64,000 nt of DNA from Streptomyces sp. NRRL F-6492 (GCF_001280125.1 NZ_LGEG01000001.1:209049-273048); one strand, 5' to 3'. Numbered from the stretch's first letter, positions 1-8,511 are shown. Notes: generated from the sequence alone by a model not told the origin. A program made the numbers and translations.

Positions 1-229
1 GCGGCGGTACCCGCGGTGCGACGTACGCGTCGTACTGGGTACGAGCCTGCGTACGGGCCTGCTTGGCGGCCTTGGAGAGCTTGGGCGCGATGATCTCCCG
101 CGCCTCGTGCGCGTAGTGCGTGGCTTGGTCCCTGGCCGTCTCGGCGTAGGGTGCCACCGCGTCGGCGGCGTGCAGAACACTCTCCTTCGCCGAACCTGTG
201 GCGGCGCGCACGCTGTCCATGCGGGTCAC
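1..229 (-). CDS. DUF5324 family protein, C-terminus off the window
   Basis: Reverse-strand reading from a GTG at 229 gives an open frame to the window edge. It begins MTRMDSVRAATGSAKES and continues with an Ala/Lys/Gln-rich amphipathic stretch (AREIIAPKLSKAAKQART), typical of the Streptomyces DUF5324 family. A GGAGGA ribosome site lies about 6 nt before the GTG, which decides the start. Only about 76 residues are visible; in the family a membrane helix and a variable tail follow. Family function is unknown. It is divergent from the cyclophilin gene, and the 170 bp between them must hold both promoters. It is too short for the ORF list because it has no stop in the window. Confidence 0.75.
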   Translation of the reverse strand, partial: MTRMDSVRAATGSAKESVLHAADAVAPYAETARDQATHYAHEAREIIAPKLSKAAKQARTQARTQYDAYVAPRVPP

Positions 230-401
230 GGGATTCCTCCTCCTCGGTGGCGATGTCAGGTTTTCGCCTTTCCATCCTCTCCGGAATCATGCCCGTCGGA
301 GCCAGGTCCGGCATGCGGGGCGGGCATCCGGGGCATGCGAGGATCGTTCACCGCAGAGTCAGGCGTGGCCTGACGCGACCCGACGTGGACGGAAGGCGAC
401 C

Positions 402-929
402 GTGGCCGAGCAGCTGTACGCGATCCTCAAGACGAGCCTGGGCGACATCGAGGTGCGGCTGATGCCGTTCCACGCGCCGAAGACGGTCCGAAACTTCACC
501 GACCTCGCGACCGGCGCGCGCGAATGGACCCACCCCGCCACCGGCGCGGTCTCCGAGGACCCGCTCTACGACGGGACGGTCTTCCACCGGGTCATCAAGG
601 ACTTCATGATCCAGGGCGGTGACCCGCTGGGCGACGGCACCGGCGACCCCGGCTACTCCTTCGCCGACGAGTTCCACCCGGAGCTCTTCTTCGACCGGCC
701 CTACCTCCTCGCCATGGCCAACGCCGGCCCCGGGACCAACGGCTCGCAGTTCTTCGTCACCGTCGCCCCCGCGACCTGGCTCAACCGCAAGCACACGATC
801 TTCGGCGAGGTCGTGGACAAGGAGAGCCGCAAGGTCGTGGACGCGATCGCGGAGACCGCGACCGATCCGCACACCGAGCGTCCGCTCCGGGACGTGGTCA
901 TCGAGTCCGTGGTGATCGAGAAGCGCTGA
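402..929 (+). CDS. ppiA: Peptidyl-prolyl cis-trans isomerase, cyclophilin type
   Basis: A 175-residue cytoplasmic cyclophilin that should catalyse cis-trans isomerisation of Xaa-Pro bonds. The family signature is present: FHRVIKDFMIQGG at residues 61-73 (catalytic Arg63, Gln71), NGSQFF at 113-118 and HTIFG at 131. There is no signal peptide. The open frame extends upstream to 198, but the GTG at 402 is preceded by GGAAGG and starts exactly where cyclophilin homology begins (MAEQLYAILKTSLG), so the longer start is rejected. The rhomboid gene follows 22 bp later on the same strand and is probably co-transcribed. Confidence 0.93.
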   Translation: MAEQLYAILKTSLGDIEVRLMPFHAPKTVRNFTDLATGAREWTHPATGAVSEDPLYDGTVFHRVIKDFMIQGGDPLGDGTGDPGYSFADEFHPELFFDRPYLLAMANAGPGTNGSQFFVTVAPATWLNRKHTIFGEVVDKESRKVVDAIAETATDPHTERPLRDVVIESVVIEKR

Positions 930-951
930 GCCGGAAGGGACGGGACCTCCC

Positions 952-1815
952 ATGGACTCTCAGCCCGGACTGCCGCGCTGCCACCGCCACCCGGAGACCG
1001 AGACCGGCATCCGCTGCGCCCGCTGCGACAGGCCCATCTGTCCGCGGTGCATGATCTCCGCCTCCGTCGGATTCCAGTGCCCCGACTGCGTGCGCGGCGG
1101 CTCGGGGACCGGGCACGCCCCCGACGCCAACCGGCCCCGGACGCTCGCGGGCGGCCGGATCGCCACGGACGAACGTTTCGTCACCAAGATCCTCATCGCG
1201 ATCAACCTGGCGCTCTTCATCGCCGTCCAGGTGGTGGGCGACCGGCTCGTCGACGACCTGGGGCTCATCGGGTACGCCTTCCTCCCGACCGGCGAGCTGG
1301 TCGGGGTCGCGGACGGCGAGTGGTACCGGCTGCTCACCTCCGCCTTCCTCCACCAGGAGATCCCGCACTTCCTCTTCAACATGCTGGGACTCTGGGTGAT
1401 CGGCGGGATCGTCGAACCTGAGCTGGGCCGGATCCGGTACACGGTCCTGGTCCTGCTCTCCGGTCTCTCCGGATCGGCGCTCGCCTATCTGCTCTCCCCG
1501 CAGAACCAGCTCTCGCTCGGCGCCTCCGGGATCGTCTTCGGACTGATCGGCGCCTGGGTCGTGCTCGCCCGCCGCCGACGGCACGACATGCGACCGGTCG
1601 TCCTCTTCGTGGCGCTGTCCCTGCTGCTGACCTTCACCCGTCCGGGGATCTCCTGGGAGGCCCACATCGGCGGTCTGGTCGGCGGCGCCCTGGTGACGTA
1701 CGCGCTGGTGCACGCGCCCCGGGCCCGCCGGAACCTGGTGCAGTACACAGCCTGTGGACTGGTTTTCCTGCTCGACCTGGGGATCGTGCTCTTCCGTTCG
1801 ACCGCGCTCGCCTGA
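952..1815 (+). CDS. Rhomboid intramembrane serine protease with N-terminal zinc-binding segment
   Basis: A 287-residue membrane protein. Residues 10-46 hold a Cys/His-rich B-box-like segment (CHRHPET..CARC..PICPRC..CPDC) that probably binds zinc in the cytoplasm. The rhomboid fold of about six membrane helices follows from residue 78. The catalytic dyad is visible: Ser192 in GASG and His248 in AHIGG. It should cleave membrane-anchored substrates; none is identifiable here. A GGAAGGGA ribosome site precedes the ATG. It ends in a DnaA-box-rich region converging on crgA. This Zn-finger plus rhomboid arrangement is common in actinobacteria. Confidence 0.9.
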   Translation: MDSQPGLPRCHRHPETETGIRCARCDRPICPRCMISASVGFQCPDCVRGGSGTGHAPDANRPRTLAGGRIATDERFVTKILIAINLALFIAVQVVGDRLVDDLGLIGYAFLPTGELVGVADGEWYRLLTSAFLHQEIPHFLFNMLGLWVIGGIVEPELGRIRYTVLVLLSGLSGSALAYLLSPQNQLSLGASGIVFGLIGAWVVLARRRRHDMRPVVLFVALSLLLTFTRPGISWEAHIGGLVGGALVTYALVHAPRARRNLVQYTACGLVFLLDLGIVLFRSTALA

Positions 1816-1826
1816 GCACACAGGGC

Positions 1827-2061
1827 TGTGGATGAGCTTCCGGGCGAGCTTTCCCCAGAGTTATCCACAGTGTGTGGCGGAACCTTCCCGCTCCGTGGGA
1901 AAAGAACGCGCCCCTCACCTGTGACCTGGGGTTTTTCCAGGAAGGTGAGGGGCGCGTCAGGGCGTGCCGAAGGCGGACGCGATCGCACCGGCGTCAACGC
2001 CGTGTGAGTTATCCACAGATCTTCGTAAGTTATCCAGTGCTGTGCACAACGCTGTGGATAA
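1827..2061. promoter_or_regulatory. Cluster of DnaA boxes between rhomboid and crgA
   Basis: Three exact TTATCCACA 9-mers lie at 1861-1869 (+), 2009-2017 (+) and 2053-2061 (-). A TCATCCACA box lies at 1827-1835 (-), and weaker matches at 2030-2038 (TTATCCAGT) and 2041-2049 (TGTGCACAA). The Streptomyces DnaA consensus as I recall it is (T/C)(T/C)(G/A/C)TCCACA, so four boxes fit fully within 235 bp of non-coding DNA. Such clusters outside oriC can titrate DnaA. I recall that S. coelicolor has DnaA-box clusters named after cosmids H69, H24 and D78 flanking oriC, and crgA-region genes lie on cosmid H69; equivalence is inferred. Confidence 0.75.
1906..1957. terminator. Bidirectional hairpin terminator between rhomboid and crgA
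   Basis: A 15-bp perfect inverted repeat (1906-1920 with 1943-1957) encloses a 22-nt loop, which itself contains a 5-bp CCTGG/CCAGG stem around a T tract. The rhomboid gene (+) and crgA (-) converge here, so it can stop transcription from both sides. Confidence 0.7.
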
Positions 2062-2130
2062 ACTCAGGGGAGAGCTTGACGGGCGCCCGGTACGGACGCT
2101 AGGCCGCCCTCGCGGGCGGCCGGACCACCG

Positions 2131-2385
2131 CTACTTCCACTGCGTGGAGACGCCGAAACCGGCCGCGATGAAGCCGAAGCCCACCACGATGTTCCAGTTC
2201 CTGATCGACTCGATCGGCATCGAGCCGTCGGTGACGTAGAAGACCACGATCCACACCAGACCGATGGCGAACAGGGCCAGCATCACCGGCGCCACCCAGC
2301 TGCGATTGGTCAGCTTGATGCTGGTGGCCTGCTTGGCGGGCGGAGGCGTGAAGTCGGCCTTCTTGCGGATCCGTGACTTCGGCAC
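2131..2385 (-). CDS. crgA: Cell division protein CrgA
   Basis: An 84-residue protein with a basic N-terminus ([16 protein letters not shown]) and two membrane helices at about 31-51 and 64-80, separated by a short extracytoplasmic loop with NWN. This matches the actinobacterial CrgA family in length and layout. In Streptomyces CrgA tempers FtsZ-ring assembly during sporulation septation; in mycobacteria it binds FtsZ, FtsQ and penicillin-binding proteins. The GTG start at 2385 has a strong AGGAGAG site upstream. It is a single-gene unit, divergent from the DUF881 gene and converging on the rhomboid gene. Confidence 0.95.
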   Translation of the reverse strand: MPKSRIRKKADFTPPPAKQATSIKLTNRSWVAPVMLALFAIGLVWIVVFYVTDGSMPIESIRNWNIVVGFGFIAAGFGVSTQWK

Positions 2386-2525
2386 GAGGGACTCTCCTGT
2401 CGATGCGCTGCGTGACCGCGCAGGGAACTGTGGCTGGCGCCGGGATGTGACGAAGGAGGACGTCTGCGTCCCCCGGGCGTCCGTTAGCGTAGTGGTTCCG
2501 CGGCACCGAAGGGGATCAGGGTACG

Positions 2526-3293
2526 TTGAGCAATTCCGCCGGTACTCCCGAAGGGCCGGGCCGCACCGCGAGGTGGCGCCCCGTCCGGCTGCTCACCCTC
2601 GCCGTTTTCGCCCTCGCCGGACTGATCTTCGTCACGAGCTTCAACACCGCCAGGGGCACCAACCTCCGCACGGACGCCTCCCTCCTCAGGCTCTCCGACC
2701 TCATCGAGGAACGCAGCCACAAGAACGCCGGACTCGACGAGTCCGCCGCCGCCCTCCGCTCCCAGGTGGACTCCCTCGCCGCTCGCGACGACGGCTCCAC
2801 GCGCGCGGAGGACGAGAAGCTCGAAGCGCTGGAGGCGGCGGCCGGCACCACCGAGATCTCCGGATCCGGCCTCACCGTCACCCTCGACGACGCCCCGCCG
2901 AACGCCCGGGCCGCCCCCGGCTACCCCGAACCGCAGGCCAACGACCTGGTCATCCACCAGCAGGACCTCCAGGCCGTCGTCAACGCCCTCTGGCAGGGCG
3001 GTGCCGAGGGCATCCGGGTCATGGACCAGCGGCTCATCTCCACCAGCGCCGTGCGCTGCGTCGGCAACACCCTGATCCTCCAGGGCCGCGTCTACTCACC
3101 GCCCTACAAGATCACCGCCGTGGGCGACCGGGGCCGGCTGGGCAGGGCGCTGGCCGACTCCCCGGCCATCCGGAACTACCAGCTCTACGTCAAGGCGTAC
3201 GGGCTCGGCTGGAAGGTCGACGAGCACCGGTCGGTGTCCCTTCCCGGCTACTCGGGCACGGTGGACCTCCACCAGGCGAAGCCGGTGGGCTGA
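2526..3293 (+). CDS. DUF881 family membrane-anchored protein
   Basis: A 255-residue protein with one membrane helix near residues 21-38, a coiled-coil-like region (about 55-105), then the extracytoplasmic DUF881 domain (motifs [42 protein letters not shown]). DUF881 proteins are common in Gram-positive bacteria next to division or envelope genes; their biochemical role is unsettled. The start is a TTG at 2526 with AGGGGA 11 nt upstream. No ATG or GTG starts early enough to keep the membrane helix, so TTG is favoured. A TAGCGT -10-like hexamer lies near 2484. It heads a run of membrane genes. Confidence 0.85.
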   Translation: MSNSAGTPEGPGRTARWRPVRLLTLAVFALAGLIFVTSFNTARGTNLRTDASLLRLSDLIEERSHKNAGLDESAAALRSQVDSLAARDDGSTRAEDEKLEALEAAAGTTEISGSGLTVTLDDAPPNARAAPGYPEPQANDLVIHQQDLQAVVNALWQGGAEGIRVMDQRLISTSAVRCVGNTLILQGRVYSPPYKITAVGDRGRLGRALADSPAIRNYQLYVKAYGLGWKVDEHRSVSLPGYSGTVDLHQAKPVG

Positions 3294-3329
3294 CCGGATC
3301 CCGCCCCGGCCCCGGCCCCGTCCACGGAC

Positions 3330-3367
3330 TGTGGACGACGGTCCCGGGTCGCCGCCCGTCGTCCACA
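3330..3367. promoter_or_regulatory. Pair of DnaA-box matches
   Basis: TGTGGACGA at 3330-3338 (reverse TCGTCCACA) and TCGTCCACA at 3359-3367 form an inverted pair in the 154-bp gap before the small membrane protein gene. Both fit the degenerate Streptomyces consensus. They could be DnaA boxes or simply an inverted repeat acting as terminator or operator. Confidence 0.45.
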
Positions 3368-3447
3368 GGCTTTGGACAGCTGCCCCCTCCCGGCCCCCTC
3401 GCCCCGTACTCTGGTCCCCGTAACGAACGGAAGGGGCGGTCGACGTC

Positions 3448-3609
3448 ATGTACGGCTGGATCTGGCGGCATCTGCCGGGCAACGCGTGGGTACGGGCGCT
3501 GATCTCGATCGTGCTGTCCCTCGCGATCGTCTACGTCCTCTTCCAGTACGTGTTCCCCTGGGCGGAGCCGCTGCTTCCGTTCAACGATGTGACGGTGGAC
3601 GGCCAGTGA
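3448..3609 (+). CDS. Small single-pass membrane protein
   Basis: A 53-residue ORF, below the usual length cut-off. It starts MYGWIWRHLPG, has one hydrophobic helix at about residues 16-38 (VRALISIVLSLAIVYVLFQYV), and ends PFNDVTVDGQ. A GGAAGGGG site lies about 11 nt before the ATG at 3448. Its TGA overlaps the GTG of the amidotransferase gene, so the two are translationally coupled. I recall similar small proteins at this locus in other Streptomyces. Function is unknown; its place between DUF881 and sortase genes suggests an envelope role. Confidence 0.75.
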   Translation: MYGWIWRHLPGNAWVRALISIVLSLAIVYVLFQYVFPWAEPLLPFNDVTVDGQ

Positions 3610-4244
3610 GCGCGCGGATTCTCGTCGTCGACAACTACGACAGCTTCGTCTTCAACCTCGTTCAGTACCTCTACCAGCTCGGCGCCGAGTGCGAGGTCCT
3701 GCGCAACGACGAGGTCGAGCTGAGCCACGCCCAGGACGGCTTCGACGGCGTCCTCCTGTCGCCCGGTCCCGGCACGCCCGAGCAGGCCGGGATCTGCGTC
3801 GACATGGTCCGGCACTGCGCGGAGACCGGCGTGCCCGTCTTCGGCGTCTGCCTCGGCATGCAGTCGATGGCCGTGGCGTACGGCGGCGTCGTCGACCGCG
3901 CGCCCGAGCTGCTGCACGGCAAGACCTCGCCCGTCACGCACGGCGGCCGGGGCGTCTTCGCCGGTCTGCCGTCGCCGTTCACCGCCACCCGCTACCACTC
4001 GCTGGCCGCCGAGCCCGCCGCCCTGCCTGCCGAGCTCGAAGTCACCGCGCGGACCGAGGACGGCATCATCATGGGCCTGCGGCACCGCGAACTCCCGGTC
4101 GAGGGGGTGCAGTTCCACCCCGAGTCCGTCCTCACCGAGCACGGACACCTGATGCTCGCCAACTGGCTGGAGGAGTGCGGGGACAAGGGGGCGGTCGGCC
4201 GGTCGGCAGGGCTCGCGCCGGTGGTGGGCAAGGCCGTCGCGTGA
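3606..4244 (+). CDS. pabA: Aminodeoxychorismate/anthranilate synthase glutamine amidotransferase subunit
   Basis: A 212-residue class I glutamine amidotransferase. The TrpG/PabA signatures are clear: VVDNYDSFVFNLVQYL at 8-23, LLSPGPGTP near 50, nucleophile Cys82 in GVCLGMQ, and His171/Glu173 in FHPES. It releases ammonia from glutamine for aminodeoxychorismate (folate) or anthranilate (Trp) synthesis; sequence alone does not separate PabA from TrpG. The synthase subunit is not in the window. GTG at 3606 overlaps the stop of the small membrane protein gene, and its own TGA overlaps the sortase GTG. Its position among envelope genes is conserved in Streptomyces as I recall. Confidence 0.88.
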   Translation: MSARILVVDNYDSFVFNLVQYLYQLGAECEVLRNDEVELSHAQDGFDGVLLSPGPGTPEQAGICVDMVRHCAETGVPVFGVCLGMQSMAVAYGGVVDRAPELLHGKTSPVTHGGRGVFAGLPSPFTATRYHSLAAEPAALPAELEVTARTEDGIIMGLRHRELPVEGVQFHPESVLTEHGHLMLANWLEECGDKGAVGRSAGLAPVVGKAVA

Positions 4245-5599
4245 CGGCGGGCTCGCCGTGGTTCCGGGATACGCACGAGCCGGGGCAGGAGCCGATACCG
4301 GGGGACGGGCACGCGCCCGGGAACGGGAACGGGAACGGGTACGCACCGGGGACGGAACCGTACGCGCCGGCCGATCCGTACGCCCCCGCCGATCCGTACG
4401 CCCCCGCCGATCCGTACGCGTCCGCCGCGGACCCGTACGCGCCCGCGGCCGGTCCGTACGCGGCGCCCGTCGACCCGTACGCGTCCCCGGAGGCGTACGC
4501 CCCTGCGGAGACCTACGCGCCCGACGAGCCGTACGCGCAGGCCGATCCGTACGTACCGGACAATTCCTACGCGCCGGCTCAGCCGTACCCGCACGGGCAG
4601 TCCTCCGACCACCGGACCGGGCCTCCCGAGAGCCCCTACGAGCCCTCCTACGGGCCGTACGGCACCGAGGAGGCCCCGAACCCCCGGCCGGACGAGACGG
4701 CGGCCCTGCCGGTCGTCGAGGGCCCCCCGGGGCCTTCGGGGACGGACGCCGAGCAGGCCCCCGGACCCGAGCGGGCCCCCGGACCCGGGCGGGCCGAGCG
4801 CCGCCGTGCCGCCAAGGGCGGCCGGGGCAAGGGCCGCCGGGGCGCTCCACCCGCCGCCGCGGCGAAACCGGCCGCTCCCCTCTCCCGGGTGGAGGCCCGG
4901 CGGGCCGCCCGCGAGGCCAAGGACAGCGTCGGCGTCGTCGCCAGCCGGGTCGTCGGCGAGCTCTTCATCACCCTCGGCGTCGTCATGCTGCTCTTCGTCA
5001 CCTACCAGCTGTGGTGGACGAACGTCCTCGCCGGCCAGGAGACGAACCAGGCCAAGGAGCGGATCGAGGACACCTGGGCCAAGGGCGTGGACAAGGACGA
5101 GCCGGACGTCTTCGAGCCCGGCGAGGGCTTCGCCATCATGTACATCCCCAAGCTGGACGTCGTCGTCCCCATCGCCGAGGGCATCGACAAGACCAAGGTC
5201 CTCGACAAGGGCATGGCCGGCCACTACGCCGAGGGCAGCCTCAAGACGGCCATGCCCTCCGACAAGCAGGGCAACTTCGCGGTGGCGGGCCACCGCAACA
5301 CGCACGGCGAGCCCTTCCGGTACATCAACCGGCTGCAGCCCGGCGACCCGATCGTCGTCGAGACCCGGAACGCGTACTACACGTACGAGATGGCGAGCAT
5401 CCTGCCGCAGACCTCGCCCTCCAACGTGTCCGTGATCGACCCCGTCCCGAAGGGGTCGGGCTTCACCGAGCCCGGCCGGTACATCACGCTCACCACCTGC
5501 ACGCCCGAATTCACCAGCACGTACCGCATGATCGTGTGGGGCAGGCTCCTGGAGGAACGCCCGCGCAGCAAGGGGAAGCCCGAAGCGCTCGTAGGCTGA
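4241..5599 (+). CDS. srtE1: Class E sortase with long repetitive cytoplasmic N-terminus
   Basis: A 452-residue transpeptidase that should anchor LAxTG-type proteins (such as chaplins) to peptidoglycan. The catalytic residues are His351 (AGHRNTHG), Cys420 (TTCTP) and Arg429 (STYR). A membrane helix lies at about 238-258 (LFITLGVVMLLFVTYQLWW). Before it is a 230-residue Pro/Ala/Tyr-rich region with PYAPAD repeats encoded by 18-bp units, then a basic stretch. GTG at 4241 overlaps the pabA stop; the frame is open further upstream but only as pabA antisense-frame shadow. In S. coelicolor SrtE1 and SrtE2 are adjacent and partly redundant; the symbol follows that order. Confidence 0.88.
   Translation: MTAGSPWFRDTHEPGQEPIPGDGHAPGNGNGNGYAPGTEPYAPADPYAPADPYAPADPYASAADPYAPAAGPYAAPVDPYASPEAYAPAETYAPDEPYAQADPYVPDNSYAPAQPYPHGQSSDHRTGPPESPYEPSYGPYGTEEAPNPRPDETAALPVVEGPPGPSGTDAEQAPGPERAPGPGRAERRRAAKGGRGKGRRGAPPAAAAKPAAPLSRVEARRAAREAKDSVGVVASRVVGELFITLGVVMLLFVTYQLWWTNVLAGQETNQAKERIEDTWAKGVDKDEPDVFEPGEGFAIMYIPKLDVVVPIAEGIDKTKVLDKGMAGHYAEGSLKTAMPSDKQGNFAVAGHRNTHGEPFRYINRLQPGDPIVVETRNAYYTYEMASILPQTSPSNVSVIDPVPKGSGFTEPGRYITLTTCTPEFTSTYRMIVWGRLLEERPRSKGKPEALVG
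4319..4413 (+). repeat. Short tandem repeats inside the sortase gene
   Basis: Four copies of GGGAAC-type hexamers lie at about 4319-4341, followed by three near-identical 18-bp units (4360-4377, 4378-4395, 4396-4413), each encoding PYAPAD. Degenerate copies continue to about 4590. The array is a likely site of length variation between strains. Confidence 0.8.
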
Positions 5600-5636
5600 G
5601 ACCCCACACCTCCGGACGGGACGACGGGACGACCTA

Positions 5637-6314
5637 GTGGCACGAGCGCGCAACCGGATCGCCGGGATCATCAGTGTCCTCGGCGAACTCCTCATCACAG
5701 CCGGCCTGGTGCTCGGTCTCTTCGTCCTCTACTCGCTGTGGTGGACCAACGTCCTCGCCGACCGCGCCGCCGACCAGGACGGCGCCCAGGTCCGCGACCA
5801 CTGGGCCGACGACGCCCCGGGCGCGCTCGACACCCGGGACGGCATCGGCTTCCTGCACGTGCCGGCGATGGGCGACGGCGAGGTCCTGGTGAAGCGGGGC
5901 ACCGACCCCGACGTCCTCAACAACGGCGTGGCCGGCTACTACACCGACCCGATCAAGGCCGCGCTCCCGCAGGAGAAGCAGGGCAACTTCACGCTGGCCG
6001 CGCACCGGGACGGGCACGGCGCGAAGTTCCACAACATCCACAAGTTGAAGACCGGGGACGCGATCGTCTTCGAGTCCAAGGACACCTGGTACGTCTACAA
6101 GGTCTACAAGGCCCTGCCCGAGACCACGAAGTACAACGTGGACGTCCTCCAGCCCGTCCCGAAGGAGTCCGGCAAGACCGGGCCGGGCCGGTACATCACG
6201 CTCACCACCTGCACGCCCATGTACACCTCGGACTACCGCTACATCGTCTGGGGCGAGCTGGAGCGCACGGAGCGGGTCGACCGCGACCGGACGCCCCCGG
6301 CGGAGCTGCGCTGA
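5637..6314 (+). CDS. srtE2: Class E sortase
   Basis: A 225-residue sortase with a single N-terminal membrane helix (about 11-36) and an extracytoplasmic catalytic domain. Active-site residues are His123 (LAAHRDGHG), Cys192 (TTCTP) and Arg201 (SDYR). It lacks the long repeat region of its upstream partner, and its 3-D core is otherwise co-linear. Start: GTG at 5637, 37 bp after the first sortase; the ribosome site is weak, so a start a few codons off is possible. The pair most likely arose by duplication and shares LAxTG substrates. A strong terminator follows. Confidence 0.88.
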   Translation: MARARNRIAGIISVLGELLITAGLVLGLFVLYSLWWTNVLADRAADQDGAQVRDHWADDAPGALDTRDGIGFLHVPAMGDGEVLVKRGTDPDVLNNGVAGYYTDPIKAALPQEKQGNFTLAAHRDGHGAKFHNIHKLKTGDAIVFESKDTWYVYKVYKALPETTKYNVDVLQPVPKESGKTGPGRYITLTTCTPMYTSDYRYIVWGELERTERVDRDRTPPAELR

Positions 6315-6332
6315 GCCTCCGGGCCGCGACAC

Positions 6333-6377
6333 ACGGGAGAGCCCCGGCATCCGTCCTGGATGCCGGGGCTCTCCCGT
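6333..6377. terminator. Bidirectional terminator between srtE2 and pknB
   Basis: A perfect 20-bp inverted repeat (6333-6352 with 6358-6377) with a 5-nt loop (GTCCT). Genes converge from both sides, so it serves srtE2 (+) and pknB (-). Confidence 0.88.
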
Positions 6378-6393
6378 CGTACGGGGCGGGCGA

Positions 6394-8436
6394 TCAGTCG
6401 AACAGGCCGAAGCCGCCGTTGTCGCCGCCGTTGTTGCCGCCGTTGTTGTCCCCGTTGTTGTTGTCACCGGAGTTGCCGGGAAGACCGCCGCCCATGGTGA
6501 AGACGTCCACCGAGGAGCCCGTGTTGACGGGGGTGTTCGCGCCCGGATTCGTGGCGACGACCATCGCGTCCTCCTTGTCCGAACCCTTCTGGACGACCGC
6601 CAGGCCCATGGCCTCGAGCTGCGCCTTGACGTCCTTGAAGGGACGGTTCGCGAGGCCGTCGGGGATCACGACCTGGGTCTGCTGCGGGCCCTTGGAGACC
6701 TTGAGCCTGACCTCGGAGCCTCCCGCGACCGAGGAGTTGCCCTCCGGAGTCTGCTCCAGGACCTCGCCCTTCGGCTTCTCGGAGTCCGCTTCCTCGGTGA
6801 CCACCACGAAGCCCAGCGCCTTCAGCTGCTGCTCGGCCTGCGCGAGCTGGTTGCCGACCACGGGGGGAACCGTGCTCAGCTTCTTCTTCGCGATGGTGAT
6901 CGTCACCTCGGTGTTCTTCTCCGCCTTGGTGCCGCCGTCCGGGTTCTGGCGCAGGACCGAGCCCGGGTTCGCGTCGGCCTCCTCCTCCTCGACCTTGACC
7001 TTGAAGCCCTTGTCCTCCAGGGACTTCGTGGCCCGCTCCTGGGACTGCTCCTGGACGTCCGGGACCTCCACGAGCGGCGCGCCCTCGGAGACGTACACCT
7101 TGATCGTGCTCTCGGGCGCCAGCTTCGCGACGTTGTCCGCGACCGGCTCCTGGCGGCAGATGGCGCCGGTGGGCTGCTCGCAGCGCTCGGTGCCCGCCTG
7201 CTGGACCTTCAGCTTCACGTTGGCTGCGTGCTTCGTCGCGACGTCCAGCTTCTCGCCGACCAGCTGCGGGACCGTGACCGGATCCGGGCCGTCCTTCTTG
7301 TCGAAGAGCGAGACGCCGATGAAGATCGCGCCGATGAGCACCAGGACGCCGGCGAGGGCCAGCAGGATCGTCGAGGTGTTCGACTTCTTCTGACCGCCGC
7401 CGCGACGGCGGTCCGGACGGTCGTCGTAGCCGTAGCCGCCGTCGTTCGGGTTGATCGGGGGGAGCATGGCGGTCTGGCCGCCGGGGTCGGCCTGGCGCAG
7501 GGCCGTGGTCGGCTGGTCCTCCGGCGGGTAGCCGCCGTAGCCCCCGCCGTACGCGGGCGCCGCCGCCATGCCCATCGCGGCCGCCGCCGCGACCGGCTGG
7601 CCGTCGAGGCAGGCCTCGATGTCCGCGCGCATCTCGTCGGCGGACTGGTAGCGGTAGTCGGGGTCCTTGACCAGCGCCTTGAGGACGATGGCGTCCATCT
7701 CGGGCGTGATCTCGGGGTCGAAGTTGCTCGGCGGCTGCGGCTCCTCGCGGACGTGCTGGTACGCGACCGCGACCGGGGAGTCGCCGATGAACGGGGGACG
7801 GACGGTGAGCAGCTCGTACAGCAGGCAGCCGGTGGAGTACAGGTCGGAGCGGGCGTCGACCTGCTCGCCCTTGGCCTGCTCCGGGGAGAGGTACTGGGCC
7901 GTGCCGATCACCGCGGCGGTCTGCGTCATGGTCATGCCCGCGTCGCCCATGGCGCGCGCGATGCCGAAGTCCATGACCTTGACCTGGCCGGTGCGCGTCA
8001 GCATGACGTTCGCCGGCTTGATGTCGCGGTGCACGATGCCGGCGCGGTGCGAGTACTCCAGCGCCTGGAGGATGCCGACCGTCATTTCGAGGGTGCGCTC
8101 GGGCAGCAGCTTGCGCCCCGAGTGCAGCAGCTCACGCAGGGTCGAGCCGTCGACGTACTCCATCACGATGTACGGGATGGAGACCCCGTCGACGTAGTCC
8201 TCGCCGGTGTCGTAGACCGCGACGATCGCCGGGTGGTTCAGCGAGGCGGCGGACTGTGCCTCACGGCGGAACCGGGCCTGGAAGGACGGGTCACGGGCCA
8301 GGTCGGCCCGCAGCGTCTTCACGGCGACGGTGCGGCCGAGCCGGGTGTCCTGGGCGATGTACACCTCGGCCATGCCACCACGGCCGAGCACCGAGCCCAG
8401 CTCGTACCGGCCGCCGAGGCGACGCGGCTCTTCCAT
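6394..8436 (-). CDS. pknB: Serine/threonine protein kinase PknB with PASTA repeats
   Basis: A 680-residue membrane receptor kinase. The kinase domain (about 11-275) has Lys40, catalytic HRDIKPANV (Asp138), DFG (Asp156) and an activation loop rich in Thr (MTMTQTAAVIGTAQYLSPEQ). A Pro/Gly linker leads to a membrane helix at about 356-378, then four PASTA domains bind muropeptides outside the cell. The tail is a Gly/Asn-rich low-complexity run. ATG at 8436 follows GGAGAGGG; an in-frame ATG at 8508 sits directly after a -10-like TAGCGT and is less likely. Together with PP2C and Fha genes it should control wall synthesis and division. Confidence 0.96.
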   Translation of the reverse strand: MEEPRRLGGRYELGSVLGRGGMAEVYIAQDTRLGRTVAVKTLRADLARDPSFQARFRREAQSAASLNHPAIVAVYDTGEDYVDGVSIPYIVMEYVDGSTLRELLHSGRKLLPERTLEMTVGILQALEYSHRAGIVHRDIKPANVMLTRTGQVKVMDFGIARAMGDAGMTMTQTAAVIGTAQYLSPEQAKGEQVDARSDLYSTGCLLYELLTVRPPFIGDSPVAVAYQHVREEPQPPSNFDPEITPEMDAIVLKALVKDPDYRYQSADEMRADIEACLDGQPVAAAAAMGMAAAPAYGGGYGGYPPEDQPTTALRQADPGGQTAMLPPINPNDGGYGYDDRPDRRRGGGQKKSNTSTILLALAGVLVLIGAIFIGVSLFDKKDGPDPVTVPQLVGEKLDVATKHAANVKLKVQQAGTERCEQPTGAICRQEPVADNVAKLAPESTIKVYVSEGAPLVEVPDVQEQSQERATKSLEDKGFKVKVEEEEADANPGSVLRQNPDGGTKAEKNTEVTITIAKKKLSTVPPVVGNQLAQAEQQLKALGFVVVTEEADSEKPKGEVLEQTPEGNSSVAGGSEVRLKVSKGPQQTQVVIPDGLANRPFKDVKAQLEAMGLAVVQKGSDKEDAMVVATNPGANTPVNTGSSVDVFTMGGGLPGNSGDNNNGDNNGGNNGGDNGGFGLFD

Positions 8437-8511
8437 AGCTAATCCAGCCCTCTCCGTCTGTCCCGACCGCACCCATGGGTGGTCCGGCGGTGTGTGCTGT
8501 TCGCGCATACG

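Noticed and set aside
348..953. Long reverse-strand ORFs opposite the cyclophilin gene
   Set aside because: Antisense frames of a GC-rich gene; composition of Val/Gly/Asp/Arg shadow type and no ribosome site.
8461..8508. Longer PknB start at 8508
   Set aside because: The ATG directly follows a TAGCGT -10-like hexamer and adds 24 residues without homology; the ATG at 8436 has a better ribosome site.
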